Positions 8,535 to 15,419 of a DNA stretch of 64,000 nt are shown one piece after another. The notes below the pieces were generated by a model, which saw only the letters and a program-made list of their open reading frames with translations, did not search any database and was not told the origin of the DNA. The DNA is from an uncultured Pelagimonas sp. (GTDB lineage Bacteria > Pseudomonadota > Alphaproteobacteria > Rhodobacterales > Rhodobacteraceae), in the NCBI RefSeq assembly GCF_947498515.1, contig NZ_CANMKO010000002.1, positions 496,001-560,000 on the forward strand, written 5' to 3'. The number at the start of each line of letters is the position of its first letter. Position 1 is the first letter of the stretch. A program made the position numbers and the translations under genes.

Positions 8535-9002
8535 TTAGCCTTGGCCTCGACGTTTCATTGATCGGAATGGCGTCACCGTTTTGGATCCGTGCGGCGCGGA
8601 TTCTGGCGGCGCATCAAACAGATCGAGGAAATCAGTTTGAGCTGATCCACCTGCCTTGGCCCGCGCATAGGGCGTGGCCAGCAACTCACGCTGCAGTTTC
8701 ATCGCTTTGTTTTCGTGAAACGCCTGCTGCTGCTCCAAGCCCGACAGGTATTTATTCTCAGACGGCTTAAAGCCCTGGTCTTCGATCTTGGCCGCAACGC
8801 GATCATGCGCCGCCATGTGCCCCGCCCAAAGGCACACCACCCGAAACACCGGCTCATCAATCACCTTGGCGCGGATCACCGCCGCCAACATCGCCAATGC
8901 ATGCTGTTCTTCAGCTAATCCAAAATAGTCCGGCCAGCCGCCGAGACGGGCAACAACTTGGTGTTCAAAGCTGAGTTCAGTCTCAGCAGTCAGATCAGGC
9001 AT
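8535..9002 (-). CDS. Phage terminase small subunit
   Basis: The 155-residue protein lies immediately before the large terminase and is mostly helical, with LAMLAAVIRAKVIDEPVF, KYLSGLEQQQAFHENKA and KLQRELLATPYARAKAG. The last block resembles the C-terminal helix region of P27-type small subunits, where an N-P-x-x-R-like motif and oligomerisation helix occur. It would recognise the packaging site next to the HNH gene. The family assignment rests on position, size and this pattern rather than on a clear motif. Confidence 0.7.
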   Translation of the reverse strand: MPDLTAETELSFEHQVVARLGGWPDYFGLAEEQHALAMLAAVIRAKVIDEPVFRVVCLWAGHMAAHDRVAAKIEDQGFKPSENKYLSGLEQQQAFHENKAMKLQRELLATPYARAKAGGSAQTDFLDLFDAPPESAPHGSKTVTPFRSMKRRGQG

Positions 9003-9038
9003 ACCCCCCCCTAAAAAAATGTGCGCGAAAAAATCTCA

Positions 9039-9482
9039 TTACCCACGCCGGTCTTCTGTTGGCAGGCTCTGAACTTTTTCAGGCCCCCCACCCTTGATTG
9101 CGGTGCGGCGTTCTTCGCGCTGTTTCTTGCTGTCATGGCAGCTCTTGCAGAGGCTTTGCAGCGCTCCGAACCAGAACTTGCCGTGGTCTTCTCGGTGCGG
9201 CTCGACATGATCCGCAACCGTCGCGACTTGTTTCGAATGATCGGGGCACATCGTGCACAAAGGCTCAGCCCTGAGCTGGCGTGTGCGCCGGCCATTCTTT
9301 CCCTTCCATGCCGCCAGATTGTACCAGCGCCGCGATGGTCGATCCGATCGCTTCGCATCGGCAAAGCGACCACGTTCTTGCTTTTCCGCCTTGGCATGCT
9401 GGTCACAATAGGTGCGCGTCACATCGAGCAACCGGGAACATCCCGGATGCGCACAAGGCTTCTTGGGCAAAGCAGTCTCCAA
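9039..9482 (-). CDS. Phage HNH endonuclease
   Basis: The 147-residue protein holds a Cys-x-x-Cys pair (CTMCPD) followed by VADHVEPHREDHGKFW and LQSLCKSCHDSKKQRE, the complete HNH core with its second zinc pair. An additional N-terminal Cys/His cluster (PCAHPGCSRLLDVTRTYC) suggests a second small zinc knuckle. HNH nucleases encoded directly beside terminases in HK97-like phages assist cos or headful cleavage by the terminase. It lies at the head of the packaging operon. Confidence 0.88.
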   Translation of the reverse strand: METALPKKPCAHPGCSRLLDVTRTYCDQHAKAEKQERGRFADAKRSDRPSRRWYNLAAWKGKNGRRTRQLRAEPLCTMCPDHSKQVATVADHVEPHREDHGKFWFGALQSLCKSCHDSKKQREERRTAIKGGGPEKVQSLPTEDRRG

Positions 9483-9501
9483 TGTTTGGATTGCCCCAAT
9501 A

Positions 9502-9532
9502 GAAAAGCGCCCGGCAGTTTCCTGCGGGCGCT
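9502..9532 (-). terminator. Hairpin with T-run upstream of the HNH gene, possible terminator
   Basis: On the minus strand AGCGCCCG pairs with CGGGCGCT across a short loop and is followed by TTTTC, fitting a weak intrinsic terminator for the leftward early operon ahead of the packaging genes. Flanking CCCAATA/TATTGGG can extend the pairing, so a structural or cos-related role is also possible. Confidence 0.45.
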
Positions 9533-9580
9533 ATTGGGTCCGACTGCACTATGTCAATTGGGCTAGGATTTCGTCAAGAG

Positions 9581-10264
9581 TTATTTCCAAGGCTCCAGTG
9601 CAGGCATCGCCTTGGTGACCTCAAACTTGCTTAGCATTGCCGAGAGTTGCAGCGTCCCACGCAGCTCTAGAAGCGCGCCCCACCACGCCAGATAAGCGCG
9701 ATGCGCACGCCCGATTTGTTCCGCTGTAGGACGGATCACTACCGGGCAATACTTCACCACATCATAGACGATCACACCCTTGCGGTTGCGCCTCGGTTGC
9801 TTGGGCCAGCCCTGTTCGCCGAGTTCAGAACTGTCTGCCGTCTTGGCTTGGCATCCATATCGATTGGTATGCAGATCCGCTGGCTTCACGCAGGGCGTGG
9901 CATCCGGCATCCAATCCGGCACCTGCCCCGCCCGCGCCAGCTCAGCAATTGAGATCGCCATCGATCGCCCGCCGACATGATCAGGCAATGCCGACAGCGC
10001 CGAGGCCACGATATCGGCGTCATGATGCGGATCAGACGACCCACCACCATCAGGCCGACAGCCCAGAATGCTTTGCTGCATCAGGATATATTCAATCCCA
10101 ACGCCAGCGCGGCCACCCGCCTCGCTGCCAATCTCATCAAAGTCGAGCTGCGCGCATTCCGAACGAAAAGCCCATTGCAGCAAGTCCCAGATCGCGATCG
10201 GTTTCCTGGTCGTACTTGCGGTTGGTTGAACCTGTTCGCCCGCCTCAATTGTCATCTGCATCAT
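9581..10264 (-). CDS. Phage protein of unknown function
   Basis: The 227-residue soluble protein is not recognised. It has an N-terminal acidic and helical part (IWDLLQWAFRSECAQLDFDEI) and a middle region with HHDADIVASALSALPDHVGG. The C-terminal part resembles small phage proteins with IVYDVVKYCPVVIRPTAEQI followed by a helix, RAHRAYLAWWGALLELR. It overlaps the upstream gene by 4 bases and ends the early operon, just before a hairpin. A role in late gene control is possible by position only. Confidence 0.6.
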   Translation of the reverse strand: MMQMTIEAGEQVQPTASTTRKPIAIWDLLQWAFRSECAQLDFDEIGSEAGGRAGVGIEYILMQQSILGCRPDGGGSSDPHHDADIVASALSALPDHVGGRSMAISIAELARAGQVPDWMPDATPCVKPADLHTNRYGCQAKTADSSELGEQGWPKQPRRNRKGVIVYDVVKYCPVVIRPTAEQIGRAHRAYLAWWGALLELRGTLQLSAMLSKFEVTKAMPALEPWK

Positions 10265-10848
10265 GACACTTCTCCTGTCGCTTCACTCAGGATCGCTTCG
10301 CATTCTTCTTTGAGACCGAGATACCAAGCGAGCCAATGCTGATCATCGCGGCTGGCCACGTTCTTCTGCGCCCGCGCCATCACCTGGTCATGCTTGCGCA
10401 CATTCTCGATCGAGCGCGATTGCAGCTGGCCAATCTCATATTTCGACGGCGGCGGGCCCCAACGCCGCGCGATGTCCAGCAACTCGACATGATAGCCACC
10501 GGCCAAAGCCTGCTTGCCCATCGCCGATCGCATGACCGACACCGCGTAATCCACACGGCGAGGCGGTGGCAGCTGTAAGCGATTGCCAAACTGCAAGATC
10601 GTCACCTCTTTGGGCCACCGCTCATTCTCAGCTTTGGCAATCACCAGATCAGCCAAGCCGTTCAAATTGACCTCACTCATATAGGCCAGCTTGGTTTCCA
10701 GCCGGCCGAGCATGTCCAAATGCGCCTCAGCCTTCATTCCATGCCGTTTCTGCAAGCCCACATCATTCAACCGTCGGATCAGCAACCGACGCACCCGTGC
10801 CCGCCCTGTCTCCGGTTTTTCTTTTGTCACAGCCTTTGCGCTTTGCAT
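10261..10848 (-). CDS. Phage early protein of unknown function
   Basis: The 195-residue basic, helical protein contains RARVRRLLIRRLNDVGLQKR and ITILQFGNRLQLPPPRRVDY-like sequence (VTILQFGNRLQLPPPRRVDY). No catalytic motif is visible. It starts after AAAGGGGTTGGAATG, a good ribosome binding site, follows the repeat-rich gap at 10,962-11,013, and overlaps the next gene (ATGA). Its position after the putative replication protein suggests a helper in early phage replication or DNA metabolism, but that is inference. Confidence 0.6.
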   Translation of the reverse strand: MQSAKAVTKEKPETGRARVRRLLIRRLNDVGLQKRHGMKAEAHLDMLGRLETKLAYMSEVNLNGLADLVIAKAENERWPKEVTILQFGNRLQLPPPRRVDYAVSVMRSAMGKQALAGGYHVELLDIARRWGPPPSKYEIGQLQSRSIENVRKHDQVMARAQKNVASRDDQHWLAWYLGLKEECEAILSEATGEVS

Positions 10849-10961
10849 TCCAACCCCTTTCTCAGCACTTTAGGCTCCCTTCGCTTTTCACTGGCCCTTC
10901 GCTCGTTTGATGGCGCGGCCGGCTATCGTTATTATTTCATTTCGTGTCCTCTCTTATGTCT

Positions 10962-11013
10962 GGAACTGTTCCATTCTGTTCGGAACTGTTCCGGAACTGT
11001 GGAGAACTGTTCC
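10962..11013. repeat. Four iteron-like GGAACTGTTCC repeats
   Basis: Copies of the near-palindrome GGAACTGTTCC lie at 10962-10972, 10982-10992 and 11003-11013 (first base changed), with a degenerate copy GGAACTGTGGA at 10993-11003. Spacing is about 10-20 bases, so the sites sit on similar faces of the helix. The tract fills the only gene-free gap of the early operon, directly downstream of a replication-like gene, which fits an origin or a regulator-binding array. Confidence 0.6.
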
Positions 11014-11044
11014 GTCTACAAACGCTTCGATTTATCGTTTGATT

Positions 11045-11692
11045 TCAATGACCCATGCGCGTCCGGTTCAAAACGCCTTCTTGCGCGGCCACCTTCAAAG
11101 CCCGCCCGATCGAGACTTGGAATTGTGGCATACGGCGTTGCCCATGGTGGTGCTCGCTCAGCCAATCATCGATCCAGCCAACCGCCACATCATCGCTGCA
11201 CAAATCATCGCTGCACCCGCAAGATTTTAGCGCCTCTTTCAGCCGCTTACGCCGGGTCCAAACCGCCTTGTCTTCATTGCTGGCTCTGTGTTCCCGATGC
11301 CCCAGAAGCGCAGCTTCCATGACTTCCTGGACAACAGGATGCGCGAGCCGGACCTGGCCGTTGTCACACATCACAGGCTTCCAATTGTAGAGCGGGTTAA
11401 ACTTGCGCTCGACCAAGCCCATCCACTTTTCAAGCGGCAATCCAAGCAGGAACGCCAATGAATCATGATCTTGCGGCAAGGTGCCAAGTGGCGCTTCACC
11501 ATGCGATTTAAAGAACAATTCCAACCCGAAAAACCCAACCTCAGGGTCGCGGTATGACTTGCGACGAAAGTCACTGCGCTCGTATCGGTCGTGGTTGAAT
11601 TGCAAGAAATAATGCGAATCCAGTCGGTCATTCACCGAGATTGGATAGACATCCAATTCCTCATCAACTGCCTGCAGATGCGCAACCATCAT
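11045..11692 (-). CDS. Putative phage replication-initiation-like protein
   Basis: The 215-residue protein contains SHYFLQFNHDRYERSDFRRK and LGTLPQDHDSLAFLLGLPLEKWMGL, then HPVVQEVMEAALLGHREHR. The second block resembles the N-terminal DnaD/DUF1376-like region of phage replisome organisers, in which a polypeptide of about 100 residues precedes variable sequence (p-d-d.....la.llgl....w). It ends next to an array of iteron-like repeats, as replication proteins often do. The start overlaps the upstream gene (ATGA). The family assignment is tentative. Confidence 0.55.
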   Translation of the reverse strand: MMVAHLQAVDEELDVYPISVNDRLDSHYFLQFNHDRYERSDFRRKSYRDPEVGFFGLELFFKSHGEAPLGTLPQDHDSLAFLLGLPLEKWMGLVERKFNPLYNWKPVMCDNGQVRLAHPVVQEVMEAALLGHREHRASNEDKAVWTRRKRLKEALKSCGCSDDLCSDDVAVGWIDDWLSEHHHGQRRMPQFQVSIGRALKVAAQEGVLNRTRMGH

Positions 11693-12057
11693 CTCACCTC
11701 GCTCATAAAAAATCGCCCAGCCGCGCGAGCAGGCGCAGACTGGGCTCCGGGATGTCCGGGCAGTTTAGGCAAGGCGGCGCGCATAACCCGGCGCACACAC
11801 GGGGCCCATTCCAACGTGGAAAAAAGCGGCCGATGCCGCAGCACCGGCCAAGTATCCAACTCAGGGAGTGAGCACGCCGAAACCCGGCGCAGGCATCCGC
11901 GCCAATGGCACGACATTTGAAAATCCAAAAAGCAGCGAGGTGTCGGGAAGATCGAGGAGGAGAACACCCCGCTGCTTTGGCGGCGACGCAATCCGCGCGC
12001 CTGACCGGTTTGCCCGTGAGTGCGACCGGTGTTGTGTTGAAAGACTTGGGTGGTCAT
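11689..12057 (-). CDS. Small phage early protein, unknown function
   Basis: The 122-residue frame is not recognised and its composition (Arg-, Cys- and Pro-rich) is unusual. It is kept because it is coupled at both ends: its start overlaps the stop of the upstream membrane protein gene (12054-12057) and its stop overlaps the next start (11689-11692). Such exact spacing is unlikely for a spurious frame. No domain or motif could be named, and a role cannot be suggested. Confidence 0.45.
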   Translation of the reverse strand: MTTQVFQHNTGRTHGQTGQARGLRRRQSSGVFSSSIFPTPRCFLDFQMSCHWRGCLRRVSACSLPELDTWPVLRHRPLFSTLEWAPCVRRVMRAALPKLPGHPGAQSAPARAAGRFFMSEVR

Positions 12058-12266
12058 TTTGCCTGGCCCCCGCGATTTACATAGCGGTGGAACACAGCGC
12101 GAATGGTCCAGTTCCGGATGAACCCGGCGACAAAGAACAGCGCGGTGATTTCAAAGGATTCAACCACCGATGGCTCGTATCCCCAAAACGGCAGTGCATA
12201 CAATGTCAGCAGAACCGCCACGCAGAGGCCAATCGTTGAGTTGGTCAGGGCTTCTATGAAACTCAT
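12054..12266 (-). CDS. DUF7220-like small phage membrane protein
   Basis: The 70-residue protein starts MSFIEALTNSTIGLCVAVLL at an ATG that overlaps the upstream stop (ATGA at 12263-12266). An upstream start at 12335 is unlikely. Two membrane segments (about residues 10-28 and 40-55) and the end FIRNWTIRAVFHRY resemble the small DUF7220 family, which is common in phages of this order and carries R-S-Y-x-x-R-R-l-F at the C-terminus. The function is unknown. It is encoded directly beside another membrane protein. Confidence 0.65.
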   Translation of the reverse strand: MSFIEALTNSTIGLCVAVLLTLYALPFWGYEPSVVESFEITALFFVAGFIRNWTIRAVFHRYVNRGGQAK

Positions 12267-12613
12267 TTCGGCACCCCGCGCATGGCATCCGACCAAGCCC
12301 AGCTGATGCCGATAGCTACCGCGACAATGTCCCAAGCGCTATCCAGTGCGACCAAGGTGAAATCACCCGGCGTCCACAGCTGGACAACTTGAAGCAAGCA
12401 ATAGGCGATCAAAACCGCCTGCAGGATCCCGCGCAAATCAGGGTGGTAAAACCATTGATGAAAGCCAACATAGCCAGCCCAAAGATGAATGATAGAGTTT
12501 CGGACCCAAAGGCCAAACTGGCTGGTCAGCTCCTCGACGCCAACTGCTCCAAAGTCCGAATACATCAGACTGAAAATGTCATTTTCCCAGGACACGGCGC
12601 ACCCCTTTTGCAA
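12263..12613 (-). CDS. Phage membrane protein of unknown function
   Basis: The 116-residue protein has two predicted membrane segments (about residues 63-82, LQAVLIAYCLLQVVQLW, and 90-108, LDSAWDIVAVAIGISWAWS) and an N-terminal aromatic-rich soluble stretch. No known family is recognised. It overlaps the upstream gene by 35 bases and the DUF7220-like gene by 4. Two membrane proteins in tandem at the head of an early operon are more typical of superinfection exclusion or host-takeover functions than of lysis, but that is speculation. Confidence 0.55.
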   Translation of the reverse strand: MQKGCAVSWENDIFSLMYSDFGAVGVEELTSQFGLWVRNSIIHLWAGYVGFHQWFYHPDLRGILQAVLIAYCLLQVVQLWTPGDFTLVALDSAWDIVAVAIGISWAWSDAMRGVPK

Positions 12614-12989
12614 AGAGGTTCAACACCTGCAAACGCCCCTGCCCGCGCGTCATCACGTCCATCACGCGATAAACGCCGGTGAAGCAGCCGATCGCAAAAA
12701 CGATTTCGAACGGCGCAGAATGCGTGCAGGCCAACCAATTTAGGACGGTCTTTTCATGCACATTCAGAGATTTGGCAGCGCGGCGCGCTGTTTCCCGGTC
12801 GGTTCCCGGCCAAGTGTCTTTCAGCAGATCGCGAAACCGGGCTCGCGCAACGTCTTGCAGGCTGAGGCGATCAATCTGGAAAGATGTTTCTTCAGAAACC
12901 GTGTTTTGGCCCTGATCAGCCCAAGAAGTTTCCGCCTGCCTTGTGTGATTGTCTGTGAATGGAACAGGCTTTTGCAAATGACGGTTCAT
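12579..12989 (-). CDS. Phage early protein with helix-turn-helix-like region
   Basis: The protein is 136 residues from the ATG at 12989, which overlaps the stop of the Cro-like gene (ATGA at 12986-12989). The C-terminal half reads RARFRDLLKDTWPGTDRETAR and RAAKSLNVHEKTVLNWLAC, then APFEIVFAIGCFTGVYRVM. This has a DNA-binding helix-turn-helix pattern in which a turn (LNVHEKT) precedes the recognition helix. It is the second gene of the leftward early operon, a usual place for a CII-like or replication-associated regulator. A start at 13232 would cover the Cro-like gene in another frame and is rejected. Confidence 0.6.
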   Translation of the reverse strand: MNRHLQKPVPFTDNHTRQAETSWADQGQNTVSEETSFQIDRLSLQDVARARFRDLLKDTWPGTDRETARRAAKSLNVHEKTVLNWLACTHSAPFEIVFAIGCFTGVYRVMDVMTRGQGRLQVLNLFAKGVRRVLGK

Positions 12990-13225
12990 TGTGTGTCTCT
13001 CGCAAGCGTTGCAAGGAAAAAGTGCTCCGCCCTCAAGGGAAGCTTTTCCTCCCTCGCAAACTCCAACAAGCGATTTGCAACTGGAGTTGGGATCATTCCA
13101 TCGCTTCCACCTCGCTCCTTTGGATAACCCCAACGGGTCACGCGGGAGCGATCTCTTGCACAAATTTTTGCGACAGCATCTATACCACCACAAATTTCGA
13201 TAACGGTTTTTGCTGGCTCCATCAT
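12986..13225 (-). CDS. Cro-like transcriptional regulator
   Basis: The 79-residue protein reads AKTVIEICGGIDAVAKICAR and DRSRVTRWGYPKERGGSDG, then IPTPVANRLLEFARE. This is the Cro/YdaS-type helix-turn-helix pattern in which a Gly-Gly-hydrophobic turn, an R-S-x-V-x-R-W recognition helix and a following P-K-E-R-G-G-x-x-G-x-I-P loop occur. It is the first gene leftward of the operator region, divergent from the CI-like repressor, matching lambda cro. Two candidate ATG codons stand in tandem at 13225-13220. Confidence 0.78.
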   Translation of the reverse strand: MMEPAKTVIEICGGIDAVAKICARDRSRVTRWGYPKERGGSDGMIPTPVANRLLEFAREEKLPLRAEHFFLATLARDTQ

Positions 13226-13235
13226 TCTTCATTTA

Positions 13236-13310
13236 TTGCGATATTCGCAAATTATAGCAACAGCAAACATTGCGAATTTGGAAATATACTATTTAGTGCG
13301 AAAATCGCAA
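13236..13310. promoter_or_regulatory. Repressor operator cluster (three TTGCGA-N3-TCGCAA sites)
   Basis: Between the divergent Cro-like and CI-like genes lie TTGCGATATTCGCAA (13236-13250), a degenerate TTGCGAATTTGGAAA (13270-13284) and GTGCGAAAATCGCAA (13296-13310). A TATAAT -10 hexamer reads leftward at 13256-13251, and TATACT lies rightward at 13285-13290 without a good -35, like a lambda P_RM. The arrangement is that of a lambda O_R. Confidence 0.75.
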
Positions 13311-13319
13311 TATACGCCC

Positions 13320-13637
13320 ATGGATGAAATCACACCTGAATGGCTCAAGGCTCGACTAGGAACTGATCGAGGACAAAAAGCTGCGTTGGCGGAAGCATTA
13401 GGCTTGTCTAACGACAAGGTTTCCAAAATGCTTGGTGGAACCAGAAAACCGCAAGCACAGGAAATCCCTACTATTCTCGCCTTTTTTGGTGAAACGACAG
13501 CAACCACTGATCCAGAGCTTCAGGCAGTATGGCAAAAACTAACGCCGTCGGAGCGTCTGTTTCTTCTAAACGCCGCAAAAGCTCAAATCTCCGCTCGAGA
13601 GTCTCAGCCTTTAGAACCTCCTGAAGACTCCGGATAA
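13320..13637 (+). CDS. CI-like prophage repressor, short form
   Basis: The 105-residue protein from the ATG at 13320 contains WLKARLGTDRGQKAALAEAL, GLSNDKVSKMLGGTRKPQAQ and EIPTILAFFGE, a clear XRE-type helix-turn-helix of the CI family. The C-terminus, KLTPSERLFLLNAAKAQISA, is a single helix, with no LexA/CI-type peptidase domain. It may therefore be a short repressor whose induction is not by RecA-driven self-cleavage. It faces away from the Cro-like gene over three operators. A longer start (13236) would run through the operators and is rejected. Confidence 0.75.
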   Translation: MDEITPEWLKARLGTDRGQKAALAEALGLSNDKVSKMLGGTRKPQAQEIPTILAFFGETTATTDPELQAVWQKLTPSERLFLLNAAKAQISARESQPLEPPEDSG

Positions 13638-13971
13638 GCTCATCGTCAGTCATAGAATCCCCTAAACTTGTAACAACCCGCCGTCGACGCGAACAATTCC
13701 AAGCGGTCATTCTTGACCCGACGACCGCTGTTAACACTTTGTTAAACTGATAGAAACTCGTTCGATCGGGCTTCTTTGTGGCGTCTTTGCACTTGTTTTG
13801 TCACATGACCTGGTTAACAAAGACGCTAATTGGCGTCAGGAAAGCCACGAACACTCGGCGGACCAAAGGGCCGTTGGATACGTCGCGACTTGGGCGTTAT
13901 CGGTCACTAGCTGCGCCCGACAGCATCTAAATGCTGTTCCGTGATTGCGAAGGGCGGAGAGTTGCCGTTAG
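13638..13971. other. Gene-free stretch after the repressor gene
   Basis: No convincing reading frame, tRNA or strong terminator is seen between the repressor stop and the degenerate frame that follows. An antisense frame across the 3' end of the repressor gene is considered a shadow. The stretch marks the left border of the defence cargo. Confidence 0.5.
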
Positions 13972-14193
13972 CTGCCTCCACACTGGCTTCGGGCAGAATC
14001 TCTGGAAGCAGCTATTCAGAGTACAATCGGCCAGAACATCAATGCTGCGCTCCGTACCAAGGTCAGGAATGCGCAGAAAGCGGAGTTTGCAAAGTCAGAG
14101 GCAGAAGGCGAAATCTTGAGCCGAATCGCCCCAAAGCAGACATCCAAAGTTCTTAAGAACACTGTGGTTACTTTACCCGGAGCGGACCTTTAA
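13972..14193 (+). pseudogene. Possible 3' remnant of a lost gene
   Basis: A 73-codon frame with no ATG or GTG near its beginning, opening right after a TAG, encodes a coherent charged helical segment: RAESLEAAIQSTIGQNINAA and then RTKVRNAQKAEFAKSEAEGE, followed by ILSRIAPKQTSKVLKNTVV. The composition looks like genuine protein, unlike the other frames here. It converges on the reverse transcriptase gene and sits at the left border of the retron. It is most easily read as the tail of a gene cut off when the cargo was inserted. The parent family is not recognised. Confidence 0.3.
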
Positions 14194-14222
14194 TCTCTTT
14201 CAGCGTGTCGGCAGTTAGATCG

Positions 14223-15242
14223 CTAAACTGGCCTATTTTCGTGCTGCTGGCCAGCCAGCAAGAAATCTGCGGATGTTAACAGCGTTCTCATTTGAACTGC
14301 ATCTGGAAATTGCATGGCGTAACCCCTGAGCCCAAGTAGATATGCGACGTCTTCCTTTTCCAAGAATGCCTTTTTGCCAAGCTTGTGAACGCGCGACCGA
14401 TTATTTTTTCGCCACTCCAACGGGGGTTGAACAAAATCACCGCAGATGAGGCCTGTTACATCCTTCCTATTGCCGGGGCCGGCGTATCTGGTTTTGGCCG
14501 ACTTCAATTGAAAACCGATGTCCTTCAGGAATTTTTCGACTTCTAAATGAAATCCTGCAGTAATGAACTCATCGCTACTAAAGGTTATATCGTCCGCATA
14601 TCTTGAGTATTTCATACCTCTTACTTTCGCCAGGTTTTCAAGTTTATCGTCAGTATCGGCCAGAACTAGGTTTGCTAGACTTGGACTCGTTGGAGCCCCT
14701 TGAGGCAGGCTACCTTTAAGGGTGCAAAGATTGGATAAGGTTTTTGAAGTATCATCGCTATACCCAAGCTTGGCGAAAACTCCTTGTACTTGGCTCTCGG
14801 TAACAGTGTCGAAGAAAGACTGAATATCGACATTCAAGATGTGTTTTGATCCAGCGTGAAAGCGCGCGTTGTCTTGGATCGACTTATTGCGTGAAAAACC
14901 GAAGGCGTTCTTGTGGCAAGGTAGTTTGCTCAGGATGTTTTCGAGTATCCACCATTGAATTACTTTTAGGTAAACCCTTGGTGCAGAAATCGTTCGTTCT
15001 GTTCCATCTTTTTTCAGAATCGGGAAAGAGCGATAGTGTTTTTCTTGCTTCTTGGTAATTGAGACAACGAGTTGGGGGCCAATCCCCAAAACGATGGCTA
15101 TATCAAGGGAGCTGAGAAGTGGTGCGATCCCTTGGTCACGAAAGTTTTCAAATTGGGCATCTTCAACCTGAGGGTTTTCTGAGCGCAGTATCGCTTCAAT
15201 ATGTTGAAAATCATTTGGAAGGAGATAGGAGCGAGTTGGCAT
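14223..15242 (-). CDS. Retron reverse transcriptase
   Basis: The protein is 339 residues from the ATG at 15242; a GTG at 15278 would add 12. It shows retron RT features: NAxxH (NARFH, residues 125-129), the first catalytic Asp in ILNVDIQSFFDTV (137-147), LPQGAPTSPSLANLV (179-193), the YADD active site (215-218) and the retron-specific VTG (262-264). The YADD box, the VTG and the adjacent structured RNA separate it from group II intron and DGR enzymes. It would make msDNA from the RNA encoded just upstream. The start codon lies inside the a2 arm of that RNA. The operon order is membrane peptide, NDT-like effector, winged helix, msr-msd, RT. Confidence 0.93.
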   Translation of the reverse strand: MPTRSYLLPNDFQHIEAILRSENPQVEDAQFENFRDQGIAPLLSSLDIAIVLGIGPQLVVSITKKQEKHYRSFPILKKDGTERTISAPRVYLKVIQWWILENILSKLPCHKNAFGFSRNKSIQDNARFHAGSKHILNVDIQSFFDTVTESQVQGVFAKLGYSDDTSKTLSNLCTLKGSLPQGAPTSPSLANLVLADTDDKLENLAKVRGMKYSRYADDITFSSDEFITAGFHLEVEKFLKDIGFQLKSAKTRYAGPGNRKDVTGLICGDFVQPPLEWRKNNRSRVHKLGKKAFLEKEDVAYLLGLRGYAMQFPDAVQMRTLLTSADFLLAGQQHENRPV

Positions 15243-15416
15243 CTCAGAGAGTCCAGTCCAGAAGACTGCCTTGAGCACGTGGATTTAAAGGATGCTCCGG
15301 ATTTGTGGATGAGTCCGGAAATCCGGAGCATCCTTTAAATCCGCGAGCCCTTATAAAGTTAACCTGTATACCTGCTCGCCGAAACAGCGAACATTCCGAT
15401 GGTGACACCAACTCGC
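15231..15416 (-). ncRNA. Retron msr-msd RNA
   Basis: The predicted RNA, read on the minus strand from 15416 to 15231, lies between the winged-helix gene and the RT gene. The a1 arm (GCGAGTTGGTGTC, 15416-15404) pairs with a2 (GATGCCAACTCGC, 15243-15231) over 13 pairs with two G-U. A stem-loop with a U-rich loop (GTTCGC-tgtttcg-GCGAGC, 15392-15374) fits an msr recognition hairpin. The msd is a perfect 24-bp inverted repeat (15342-15319 with 15304-15281) around a 14-base loop. The branching guanosine could not be fixed. The RNA begins 3 bases after the winged-helix stop, and a2 overlaps the RT start. Confidence 0.85.
15281..15342. repeat. Perfect 24-bp inverted repeat forming the msd hairpin
   Basis: Arms at 15281-15304 and 15319-15342 are exact reverse complements, separated by a 14-base loop that itself contains GGA-tgag-TCC. 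The arm sequence starts GGATTTAAAGGATGC. Reverse-transcribed, it would give the long double-stranded stem characteristic of msDNA. Confidence 0.95.
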
Positions 15417-15419
15417 GAC

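Noticed and set aside
1-13225. Gene transfer agent instead of prophage
   Set aside because: The structural genes resemble GTA genes in order, but integrase, excisionase, operators, HNH-terminase cluster and tRNA insertion indicate a prophage.
13471-13737. Minus-strand frame across the 3' end of the CI-like gene (MTDDELIRSLQEVLK...)
   Set aside because: It is antisense to a well supported repressor gene and shows no family match, so it is treated as a shadow despite a plausible composition.
14223-15242. Alternative reading of the RT as a group II intron or DGR enzyme
   Set aside because: No intron maturase domain, no template/variable repeat pair and no intron folds are seen; the NAxxH, VTG and adjacent hairpin RNA favour a retron.
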